A DNA stretch of 64,000 bases from Nostoc mirabile CHAB5784 (GTDB lineage Bacteria > Cyanobacteriota > Cyanobacteriia > Cyanobacteriales > Nostocaceae), in assembly GCF_020829645.1 (NCBI RefSeq), contig NZ_JAIVFS010000013.1:62001-126000 (forward strand), read 5' to 3'. The notes beneath the pieces are model-generated. The model searched no databases. It was not told where the DNA came from and saw only the letters and a list, made by a program, of their open reading frames with translations. A program made the position numbers and the translations under genes. Positions 47,463-55,844 of this stretch are shown here, one piece after another (position 1 is the stretch's first letter; every line of letters begins with the position of its first letter).

Positions 47463-47522
47463 ATATCTATTAGTTGAAAGTGACGCAGTTTTAACCTCAA
47501 TAATCAAGCGAGAACTAAGATT

Positions 47523-47762
47523 ATGGAAAGCACATTGTTCACCACATTAACCGTTACCGAAGAAGCTAGTTTGTCTGGTGGTCGGTACGGCAGGAAGCCC
47601 AAGCCCGCTACCACCACCCCCGCTACCACCACCCCCGCTACCACCACTCCCACTCCTGCCCTTCTTCCTACTCCCTTAGTGAACCTGAACACTATTCTAC
47701 AATTCAATATTGTTGTTTTGAGTAAGGACATAATAGCTTCTAACACTGCTGTTGTTAAGTAG
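47523..47762 (+). CDS. Double-glycine leader peptide 3
   Basis: 79 aa. Leader identical to the other copies (ends EEASLSGG), then RYGRKPKP. The spacer is different: three PATTT units from a 15-bp repeat (CCCGCTACCACCAC-type) instead of PAPT, then a more hydrophobic tail (LVNLNTILQFNIVVLSKDII, then ASNTAVVK). The unchanged leader beside a changed cargo suggests diversification of the exported part. The hairpin after this copy is broken (AAACGTAAGTACACC...). Confidence 0.85.
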   Translation: MESTLFTTLTVTEEASLSGGRYGRKPKPATTTPATTTPATTTPTPALLPTPLVNLNTILQFNIVVLSKDIIASNTAVVK

Positions 47763-48557
47763 AAGGGAAAGAATAAACGTAAGTACACCATTAACCGCGT
47801 CTTTACTGAGGTAAATGTCTTAAACAAACTAACCTGCTCCAACAGTGTAGTTTGCCTTTTTGTAAGACATTAGTTTTGTTGTTTATCGCAGTTATTTTAG
47901 CATTACGTTTATTCCTATCGCATACTTTTGTTGAACAAAGTTAACAAAGTCTATCAACGTTTCCTAATAGGCAACTGTTGATGGACTTACTTAATGCTTT
48001 TCCTAAAGATACTGCTCACCTTGAGTAGTCAAATACTAAGCGCTGCTATTTCAAAAATCAGTCAGATTCATCACAATTTAGTAATTTGTGAACAGAATGA
48101 AACTCTTTTGACCTCACTTAATCCAAACCAATAAGCAAATATGTCTATTTGGTTGCAGTAAGCGAAATAAACATACGAAAATTCTCGGTGTTTTCTCTGT
48201 TGATATACAAAATATAGTCAAAGCGATTACAACTAATGCAACTAAAGAAGTTGTTTAGCTAGTAAGATTAAGAGATTAATCTTCTCTAGTACAACATATA
48301 TGGTAATGAGATAGCGGTTCTCAATTGCATGAAATACAGACCTAACCCCCAGCCACTTCCCTGCTAGCGTTGGGGAGTAAGACTCAAACCTCTCTCCTAA
48401 AAGGAGAGAGGAATGGAAGTGAGGTTAAAGTGTATTGCTTCCATTCGAGAAACGCTATAGTAAAACTAACTGTTGGTCAAATTTTTAACCACGCAGGGAT
48501 GAGACCCTGCTATTTTTTTAGGTTTTTTCACGATGCTATTGGGTACTGGAGTGTGAA
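47763..48557. other. Intergenic between peptide genes and exporter
   Basis: About 795 bases. Mostly AT-rich without coding character; no fourth leader sequence is found. It contains a 9-bp-stem hairpin at 48389-48411 (CCTCTCTCC ... GGAGAGAGG) and the terminator-like structure at 48493-48519. An open frame reaching the exporter start in another phase is judged spurious. Confidence 0.6.
48493..48519 (+). terminator. Terminator-like hairpin just upstream of the exporter gene
   Basis: GCAGGG (48493-48498), loop ATGAGA, CCCTGC (48505-48510), then TATTTTTTT. It ends only 38 bases before the exporter ATG, too close for a normal promoter to fit comfortably after it, so it may act as an attenuator in the transcript leader. 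Confidence 0.65.
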
Positions 48558-50702
48558 ATGAAATACCAAGTTGTTGCACAACATAGTGAAGAAGATTGTG
48601 GAGCTGCTTGTCTTGCTTCCGTTGCCAAACATTATCGCCGTAACTTTACGCTAAATCGCATCCGGGAAGCGGTAGGCACTGGGCAACTTGGAACAACATT
48701 GTTGGGATTGAGGCGAGGAGCCGAGGCACTTGGTTTTAATGCCCGTTCGGTCAGGGCATCAAAAGAAATATTAGACCGAATGAACCAAGCACCACTGCCA
48801 GCAATCATTCACTGGAAAGGCTACCACTGGGTTGTTTTGTATGGTCAGAAAGGCAAAAAATATATAATTGCTGACCCAGCCTTTAACATTCGTTATGTCT
48901 CTAGAAAAGAATTAACAGAGGCTTGGTCAGATCAAGTCATGCTTTTGCTAGAGCCAGATTCGGTTCGCTTTTATGCTCAACCTGATGATAAAGTCAACGG
49001 GATTTGGCGCTTTGCGCGGCGGGCATTGCCTTATGGAGGCATAATATTCGAGGCTTTTCTCTGCGCTATAGTTATTGGTCTGCTTTCGTTAACTTCTCCT
49101 TTCCTAATTCAAATTCTAACGGATGATGTACTAGTTCGAGGTGATACCCAGCTTCTTATTGGTGTAATTATTGCGGTTGTGGTGATGAATTTGGTGGGAA
49201 GTAGTCTGCAACTAGTTCAATCTAACCTGATTGCCAATTTTGCCCAACGGCTTGAGTTAGGGCTAGTTCTAGAATTTGCCAGGGCAATCTTGCGGCTACC
49301 TCTGGCTTACTATGAATCACGTCGCAGTGGCGAGATTATTAGCAGATTGCAAGATATTCAACAAATTAATCAGCTAGTTGCTCAAGCAGTTATCAGTCTG
49401 CCTAGCCAATTATTTATCGGACTGATTTCTTTGGGTTTCATGGTGTTCTATAGCTGGAAACTCACCCTTGTTGCCGTTGTGATTGCTATTGTTATGAGTT
49501 TATCTACGGTGGTTTTCCTGCCGACACTTCAACAAAAAATCAGAAGTATGTTGGTCTTAGACGCGGAAAACCAGGGTGTTCTCGTTGAAAGCTTTAAAGG
49601 AGCGCTGACACTCAAAACTACTACTGCTGCTCCTCAATTTTGGGAAGAATTTCAGAACAGATTTGGTCGTCTCTCAAACCATACATTTCGCACAATTCAG
49701 ATTGGAATTATTAACAGCACCTTTTCTGGGTTAGTTTATGCTATTGGCAGCGTTAGTTTGATTGGTTTCGGCAGCATCCTAGTTATTAGTAAGGAACTCA
49801 GCATCGGTCAACTCCTGGCATTTAACGGGATGAATGGGAATTTTTTGGCATTAATCGGTGCTGTGCTTGGATTTATAGATGAATTCATGCGTGTCAAAAC
49901 TGCCACGGAACGCTTAACAGAAGTTATCGATTCCACACCTGAAAATCCAAGCGATAGTACCAAACCCTTTGCTAAAATTCCTAGTGATGCTGATATTATT
50001 TGCAAAAATCTAAACTTTCACTATGCAGGCAGGCTAGAGCTACTGGAAGATTTTTCCCTCACAATTCCTGGTGGTAAAGTTGTTGCCCTAATTGGTACAT
50101 CCGGCTGTGGAAAAAGTTCTCTTGCTAAACTGATTGCCGGATTATATACACCTAATTCTGGCAATATTCGGTTTGGCATTTATAATATGCAAGACCTGGC
50201 TCTTGATTGTTTGCGGCAACAAGTTGTTCTGGTTCCTCAAGACGCTCATTTTTGGAGTCGCTCAATTATTGAAAACTTCCGCTTAGGTTCTCCTCACCTC
50301 ACGTTTGATCAAATTGTCAAGGCTTGCCAAATTGCTGAGGCAGATGATTTTATTAGTAAACTCCCTGAAAAATATCAAACTGTTTTAGGTGAATTTGGGT
50401 CAAATATTTCTGGTGGACAACGGCAAAGACTGGCTCTAGCAAGAGCTATTGTTAACGATCCACCAGTCCTAATTTTAGACGAATCAACTGCTGGACTCGA
50501 TCCAGTTAGTGAAGCTCAAGTTTTAGATCAACTTTTGTTGCATCGCAACGGTAAAACCACGATCTTGATTAGCCACCGTCCTAGAGTAATTACCCGTGCT
50601 GATTGGATTGTTTTGCTTAATCAAGGAAAGTTACAAATTCAGGGGACAGTAGAAGATTTGCGTGCCCAACCAGGAAACCATTTAGACTTTTTAACCCCTT
50701 AA
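48558..50702 (+). CDS. C39 peptidase-containing ABC exporter
   Basis: 714 aa. Residues 1-about 130 are a C39 peptidase: Gln8, Cys14 in EEDCGAACLA, His90 in GYHWVVLYG and Asp106 in IIADPAF, the full set needed to cut after Gly-Gly. Then six membrane helices (about 155-430) and an ABC ATPase with Walker A GTSGCGKSS (Lys519), signature ISGGQRQRLALARA and Walker B PVLILDESTAGLD, and the H-loop ISHRPR. It exports peptides while removing double-glycine leaders, as in bacteriocin exporters and PteB of Synechococcus. Its substrates are most likely the three upstream peptides. Confidence 0.95.
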   Translation: MKYQVVAQHSEEDCGAACLASVAKHYRRNFTLNRIREAVGTGQLGTTLLGLRRGAEALGFNARSVRASKEILDRMNQAPLPAIIHWKGYHWVVLYGQKGKKYIIADPAFNIRYVSRKELTEAWSDQVMLLLEPDSVRFYAQPDDKVNGIWRFARRALPYGGIIFEAFLCAIVIGLLSLTSPFLIQILTDDVLVRGDTQLLIGVIIAVVVMNLVGSSLQLVQSNLIANFAQRLELGLVLEFARAILRLPLAYYESRRSGEIISRLQDIQQINQLVAQAVISLPSQLFIGLISLGFMVFYSWKLTLVAVVIAIVMSLSTVVFLPTLQQKIRSMLVLDAENQGVLVESFKGALTLKTTTAAPQFWEEFQNRFGRLSNHTFRTIQIGIINSTFSGLVYAIGSVSLIGFGSILVISKELSIGQLLAFNGMNGNFLALIGAVLGFIDEFMRVKTATERLTEVIDSTPENPSDSTKPFAKIPSDADIICKNLNFHYAGRLELLEDFSLTIPGGKVVALIGTSGCGKSSLAKLIAGLYTPNSGNIRFGIYNMQDLALDCLRQQVVLVPQDAHFWSRSIIENFRLGSPHLTFDQIVKACQIAEADDFISKLPEKYQTVLGEFGSNISGGQRQRLALARAIVNDPPVLILDESTAGLDPVSEAQVLDQLLLHRNGKTTILISHRPRVITRADWIVLLNQGKLQIQGTVEDLRAQPGNHLDFLTP

Positions 50703-50795
50703 TTGCTCACCGTTTTAATTAGGGTCTGTCTCATTAAATTTGATGAGTTTGTAGTAAGCACTTCAGTGCTTAAAAATCTAGTCACACTCACCGAA

Positions 50796-50919
50796 ATCCC
50801 GCCCTGAACTGAAGTTCAGCGGCTCATAGCTGAAGTCCACTCAAGTGGACTAAATAATCAATTCAGTCCACTTGAGTGGACTTTCGTTATGAGACTCGGA
50901 ATTCATTCCGAGGCGCGAT
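50796..50919. mobile_element. MITE-like repeat, copy A
   Basis: Ends ATCCCGCC and GGCGCGAT. Inside are palindromic AGTCCACTTGAGTGGACT blocks in two orientations and a CGGAATTCATTCCG palindrome near the right end. A 166-base relative with the same order of blocks is at 59993-60158. Confidence 0.65.
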
Positions 50920-50945
50920 AGAAACGCAGTGCAAGATTTATTAAC

Positions 50946-51124
50946 GGGACTTAAACATTTTTGAGGGATAAACAAGCCTCAAACCCATTCAGGGTAAGGG
51001 AAATACACCAAATGCTCAAAAATGGCTCAAACCCAGATATATCAATAAACTAAGCAAAACGATGTCAAAGTCTTTCTGTATATAGATTTGAGGCTTTTTT
51101 CTGGGTGTTTTTTGTCTAAGTCCC
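50946..51124. repeat. Nested inverted repeats, possible MITE
   Basis: Outer pair GGGACTTA (50946-50953) / TAAGTCCC (51117-51124) and inner pair AAGCCTCAAA (50974-50983) / TTTGAGGCTT (51087-51096). No gene inside. Confidence 0.45.
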
Positions 51125-52126
51125 ATTAAGAGAGATATCGCTGCGGTAAGACTTGTGTGCAATACTCTTAGGTTAAGGCTAAAAACTGAAACTGGTATAG
51201 GTTGGATTGAGGAACGTAGACCCAAAGCGGCTTCCCGCAGGGTAACCCAACATTTCGGGTACTTTGTTGGGTTGCGCTTTGCTTAACCCAACTTTGTATC
51301 TTAGAGCATCGGGAAGGGGTTAGATTAATTGTTAGCTTTTCCAGATGGCATGAATTGTCACACACCAGGCAAGTCTCAAGCATTCCTTTGATGAACTCAA
51401 AGCTAAAGCTAAACAAGTTATCATTTTTACTAAAGTTTTTGCAGATAAATCTGCTGTTCTAATTTGCATTAAAAACAATAATTTAACTCTCTTTCTTCTA
51501 TTATTTAAGATATCAAAATCAGAAACATTGATTTTGGTTAGATACGTAAATATACTGATATAACTCTGCAAAGTAGCTGATATACTGAGGTTTTACGAGA
51601 ATAACCAAAACCTATATGTCTTTTTTGTTTCTTAGCTATGACTGAGATACTACAATTTTCCAAAACGGGGCTTAATTGTCAGGAAAGTAAGATATTTGTA
51701 CTTAGATATTCATAAAAACTTATTTAATAAAATCTTTTCCATATATATACCTGCCGTTAAGAAGTATTAAGAAATTCTGATTAAAGAATATTGCAATAGC
51801 TTGATTTAATTGCTAACGTGTGTAAGACAACGATGCTGATGAGCGCTCTGATCTAGGAGAAGTAAAATCTATGAGCTATATGCATTCAGCCAAGTCTCTT
51901 AGGCTTTGACAGGTTAAAAACGATAAATTTCTGCCTCGTATAGACAATTATGAGGGATTGCAGATTAACCAAGAAATATCTCGTTGCTAAAGGCTTAGTT
52001 TCAGTTTGATTTGAATTGCAATTGATTATTTGTCTTACCTTGTACCGACAAGCGAGTAGCTCTTAATTGTGTCGGTCAGGAATAACGAAGAGTTTGGTAA
52101 GACTTAGATTTTGGAGGATAAAACCA
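51125..52126. other. Intergenic region
   Basis: About 1 kb. Holds a common repeat text (GGTAACCCAACATTTCGGGT, GGGTTGCGCTTTGCTTAACC) at 51240-51292 and AT-rich DNA. Minus-strand frames at 51016-51571 are short and not protein-like. The promoter of the SDR gene should be near 52000. Confidence 0.45.
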
Positions 52127-52954
52127 ATGGAGATTCAAGGTAAAGTTGCCCTAATTACAGGGGCTTCGCGTGGGATTGGACGAGCGATCGCACTCGAACT
52201 AGCGCAAATCGGCATCAAGCGGCTGATATTGGTAGCACGCGATCGCCAAAAGTTAGTCGAGGTAGCTAACGAAATCGAGGCGATAGGAACAGAAACTGCG
52301 ATCGTGGCCTTAGATTTGACTCAAACAATTGAAGTGAATATCGCTGTTGCCCAACTGTGGCGCAATTACGGACAGATTCACCTGCTGGTTAATTGTGCGG
52401 GAGTCGCATACCAAAGCTCGTTTTTGCAATCTAAAATGCCCCAAGTTCAAGAAGAACTCTCTGTGAACTTGTTAGGAATGTACAACCTCACTAGTCTGAT
52501 AGCTAGACGCATGGCCAGCCAAAGGCAAGGGACAATCGTCAATGTGTCGAGTCTGATGGGGAAAGTGGCTGCACCGACGATGGCAACTTACTCCGCTACC
52601 AAGTTTGCCATCTTAGGATTTACCCAAGCTTTGCGCCAGGAACTAGCTGATTACAATATCCGAGTCATTGCATTACTGCCTTCTTTGACAGACACAGACA
52701 TGGTGCGCGACTTAAAATTATTTCGCTGGGTGATCCCCATGACTCCCCAGCAAGTAGCTAAAGCACTCGTCACCGGAATGCAAAATGATTCACCAGAAAT
52801 TTTAGTCGGATGGCAAAGTCATTTAGCTGTATGGTGTCAACGCCTTGCTCCCTGGTTGCTAGAGCTAATTTTACGAATAGCAACTCCGCCAGCACCAACG
52901 AAACAACAGCCGAGTCAAAAACTGAAAAAGCTGATGCCGAAACTGAATTTTTGA
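52127..52954 (+). CDS. Short-chain dehydrogenase/reductase (SDR)
   Basis: 275 aa from ATG 52127, with GGAGG nine bases upstream; an in-frame GTG 20 codons earlier is less likely. Classical SDR: NAD(P)-binding TGASRGIG at residues 11-18, an Arg after the second strand (LVARDR), suggesting NADPH, NCAGV (89-93), and the catalytic Ser141/142, Tyr155 and Lys159 in YSATK. The C-terminus is extended and hydrophobic/basic (WLLELILRIATPPAP ... KLKKLMPKLNF), as in membrane-associated members. Substrate unknown. Confidence 0.9.
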   Translation: MEIQGKVALITGASRGIGRAIALELAQIGIKRLILVARDRQKLVEVANEIEAIGTETAIVALDLTQTIEVNIAVAQLWRNYGQIHLLVNCAGVAYQSSFLQSKMPQVQEELSVNLLGMYNLTSLIARRMASQRQGTIVNVSSLMGKVAAPTMATYSATKFAILGFTQALRQELADYNIRVIALLPSLTDTDMVRDLKLFRWVIPMTPQQVAKALVTGMQNDSPEILVGWQSHLAVWCQRLAPWLLELILRIATPPAPTKQQPSQKLKKLMPKLNF

Positions 52955-53467
52955 TGATTTGTTCTCGTCAAGAACATGATTTTTTGCGTGTCTGCACGTC
53001 CTGAATTTTTTGAGGCGATCGCCTCCTTTTCTGCGGTCAATTAACTTTACCTTTAGAGTAAAAACGGGAGTACCCGACCAAATTAACTAGATTGACCGCA
53101 ATCAGCAATCCTTACCCAACCCAACTCAATCAGCTTCTAACTCCAGACATCGGCAATCAGCATCTCAAATCTTGGCCACTATTATTTATTTGGCCAAAAG
53201 TGCTGAATCATGCTGACTATAAATTTCTGACTAAATCTGGATATTAACAGACGGTAAACAAACTTTATCAATCAGTAGAACACAAAGATGCGAATATCTG
53301 GGTAGACTGCACTGATGATTACTAGACTTGCCTGAGTTCGCAGTTACTGAAAATCACCAAATTAAAAATGTTATGGCTCAGGGTATTTATTGAATTTCTG
53401 CTGAGTCAGGTGCTATTAGATACTAAGGCAAGTTTTATAGATATAACTTATTTCGGAGCAACCAGAA
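52955..53467. other. Intergenic region
   Basis: About 510 bases. A 9-bp inverted pair (GCGGTCAAT at 53033, ATTGACCGC at 53091) encloses a 49-base stretch, and a HIP1-type palindrome (GAGGCGATCGCCTC) lies at about 53012. No gene was recognised. Confidence 0.45.
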
Positions 53468-55015
53468 ATGCTTTCCTTCCCCACAACTCTTAGTAATTTG
53501 CCCGAAATCATTGATGGCTTGCCGAATATTTCTGGTTGGGAAACAGAGGTTCTCTCTGTAGTTAACCATAATCAGCCAGTATTTTTACCAACAACAAATA
53601 TCCGCTTAGAAAACGTAAATGCTGTGTTTGCGATCGCCTTACACATGCACCAGCCAACTATACCTGCTGGAAATGGTGGTACACTCATCAGCAATCTGCA
53701 ATATATGTTTGAACATCCCAACGAGGGGGATAACCACAATGCACATCCTTTTGCTCATTGTTACAGCCGGATGGGAGACTTGATCCCTGAACTTGTCAGT
53801 CAAGGTTGCAATCCCCGTGTGATGTTGGATTACTCAGGTAATCTTCTGTGGGGACTGCGGCAAATGGGACGCAGTGATGTTATCGATAATCTCAAACGTA
53901 TTACTTGCGTTAGCGTTCGCGAAGCGTCTCCGTCAGGAGAAGCTCCTCCTTCGGAGGCTCGCACCTACCAACCTTATGTAGAGTGGCTGGGTACAATGTG
54001 GGGCCATGCAGTTATTCCTTCCACACCCATAGCAGATATTAAATTGCATATCATCGCATGGCAACATCACTTTGCGGCAATTTTTGGCTGGGAAGCACTA
54101 GCGCGAGTCAAAGGATTTTCGCCTCCAGAAATGCACCTACCAAATCATCCTGATGCTCTCTTTGAATTTGTGAAAGCGCTGAAAGAATGTGGATATCGCT
54201 GGTTACTCGTTCAAGAACATTCTGTAGAAACAATTAACGGTCAATCTCTTACCCACAAACATTTACCACATCGTTTAGTTGCCCGCAATTCTCAAGGCGA
54301 AACAATTAGCATTACAGCCTTAATTAAAACCCAAGGTTCGGATACTAAATTAGTTGCACAAATGCAGCCTTATTATGAAGCCAAAACCTTATCAAAACAG
54401 CAAATTGGCAGTGTTTTTGTACCACCAATAGTTAGCCAAATTGGAGATGGGGAAAATGGTGGCGTGATGATGAATGAATTTCCTAGCGCTTTTAAACAAG
54501 CTTGGTGGGATATGGTCAATAATGACGGAGGAAAATCAGGTGTTATCGGGGTGTGTGGTACAGAATATTTAGAATTAATCGAAGCTGCTGGATGCAAACC
54601 TGAAGAGTATCCAACTTGTCAGCCAGTGGGACAACATCAGATTTGGGAGCGAGTTTCATCAGACAATTGTCAACCGGAAGCTGTAGAGAATGCCATTCAA
54701 GAATTAAAGCAAATAAACTCTAATTTTCATTTGGATGGAGCCTCGTGGACAAATCATATCAGTTGGGTGAAAGGATATGAAAATGTGTTGTCTCCCATGT
54801 ATCAACTAAGCAGTTTATTCCATCAAAAATTTGATCTATTACAGCAAGTTAACTCAGCAGAACCTGTTACCAGACAATCTGATTACCGTAACGTTCTTTT
54901 ACATAACCTTTTGTTGCAAACCAGTTGTTTTCGCTATTGGGGACAAGGTGCTTGGACTGATTACGCACGTGAGATTTACAAACGTGGCGAAAGCTCGCTA
55001 AAAACGATATTTTAA
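53468..55015 (+). CDS. GH57-like glycoside hydrolase
   Basis: 515 aa. The GH57 opening motif is FAIALHMHQPTIPAGNGG; other typical pieces are HPFAHCYSRMGDLIPELVSQ, RVMLDYSGNLLWGL, PPEMHLPNHPDALFEFVKAL, GYRWLLVQEHSVE and CGTEYLELIEAAG. GH57 enzymes act on alpha-glucans such as glycogen, but many members are uncharacterised and no substrate can be assigned. A segment of about 20 residues (VSVREASPSGEAPPSEAR) between NLKRITC and TYQPYVEWLG is encoded by dispersed repeats at 53897-53965 and looks inserted. It sits at a surface-like loop and the frame is kept. Confidence 0.85.
   Translation: MLSFPTTLSNLPEIIDGLPNISGWETEVLSVVNHNQPVFLPTTNIRLENVNAVFAIALHMHQPTIPAGNGGTLISNLQYMFEHPNEGDNHNAHPFAHCYSRMGDLIPELVSQGCNPRVMLDYSGNLLWGLRQMGRSDVIDNLKRITCVSVREASPSGEAPPSEARTYQPYVEWLGTMWGHAVIPSTPIADIKLHIIAWQHHFAAIFGWEALARVKGFSPPEMHLPNHPDALFEFVKALKECGYRWLLVQEHSVETINGQSLTHKHLPHRLVARNSQGETISITALIKTQGSDTKLVAQMQPYYEAKTLSKQQIGSVFVPPIVSQIGDGENGGVMMNEFPSAFKQAWWDMVNNDGGKSGVIGVCGTEYLELIEAAGCKPEEYPTCQPVGQHQIWERVSSDNCQPEAVENAIQELKQINSNFHLDGASWTNHISWVKGYENVLSPMYQLSSLFHQKFDLLQQVNSAEPVTRQSDYRNVLLHNLLLQTSCFRYWGQGAWTDYAREIYKRGESSLKTIF
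53897..53965. repeat. Repeat cluster inserted in the GH57-like gene
   Basis: GCGTTAGCGTTCGCGAAGCG, then TCAGGAGAAGCTCCT and TCCTTCGGAGG palindromes, in frame with the gene. Confidence 0.7.
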
Positions 55016-55135
55016 TCAGAAATAACTCAGGTGAAAGAATGAAACAGCCCTGCTTTTTAAGGGTGGGGTTGAGGGTATATTCTAGGGTAAAATATCACTA
55101 ACTCAAACATATTGGTTTCTAAATAAGCAGTATAA

Positions 55136-55720
55136 ATGAAAAATCTTTATGAGATTTTAGCAATGATTAGATCAAGACCAGGAATGTATTTAGGACAGCG
55201 TTCCTTAACTGCATTAAGCGGCTTTATTGGTGGCTATTCTTTTGCTCTGGGGGAAAATGGGATCTTTTATGGAGAAGAGACACCTCCTTTTACACAGTTC
55301 AACGACTGGGTAGCTCGATATTATAAATGGTACGAATCAACAGCAGGATGGAAAAATATCATTCTCCGAGAAGTTGGAGACGAAGCAAAGGCATGTGATG
55401 TATTCTTTGAACTCTTTGAATTATTTAAACAACGCTTTCCTGTAGTCAAGCATCGTGTTTTCTTAAATCAAAACCATAAATCTACTGGAGCTATATATAG
55501 ACGTATATGTATAGATGGGATAGAAAAAGAATTAGATTCACCTAAAGAAATTAGAATTGTGCAATATACAACAGATTCTGGCTTTTACCGTTTCGATGTA
55601 TCCCAAGCCGGAGAAATTTCAGAAATTGGCTATTTTGAGACAGAAAAATTAGTTATGGAAGAAGTTAATAGAGAGTTTAAAGTTTCTCTAGATGAGTGGG
55701 AAGCCTCAAATACTATCTAA
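55136..55720 (+). CDS. Unrecognised soluble protein
   Basis: 194 aa. Opens with MKNLYEILAMIRSRPGMYLG then QRSLTALSGFIGGYSFAL; RPGMYLG plus a following GGY helix is a pattern I have seen at the start of uncharacterised bacterial and immunity-like proteins, but I cannot name a family. Mixed alpha/beta, no signal peptide. The middle (GWKNIILREVGDEAKACDVF, FELFELFKQRFPVV) is helical. It stands alone between GH57 and a kinase gene. Confidence 0.65.
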   Translation: MKNLYEILAMIRSRPGMYLGQRSLTALSGFIGGYSFALGENGIFYGEETPPFTQFNDWVARYYKWYESTAGWKNIILREVGDEAKACDVFFELFELFKQRFPVVKHRVFLNQNHKSTGAIYRRICIDGIEKELDSPKEIRIVQYTTDSGFYRFDVSQAGEISEIGYFETEKLVMEEVNREFKVSLDEWEASNTI

Positions 55721-55844
55721 GTATCTTAAACTTATAAAATAATAATTTCAACACGATATCATTCTGATTTCAAAATCAGTATTTGAACAATTGCTTATTT
55801 GAAAAAGTTGTTAATATGTGGGAGAATTTCCTAAATATATGTTG

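Noticed and set aside
46796..47842. Minus-strand frames over the peptide genes rich in GVGAGVGAG or SGGRSGG
   Set aside because: They mirror the PAPT-coding repeats; the plus strand has conserved leaders and a matching exporter.
48370..48561. 63-codon frame ending at the exporter start
   Set aside because: Spans a hairpin and a terminator-like structure, shows no ribosome binding site or similarity.
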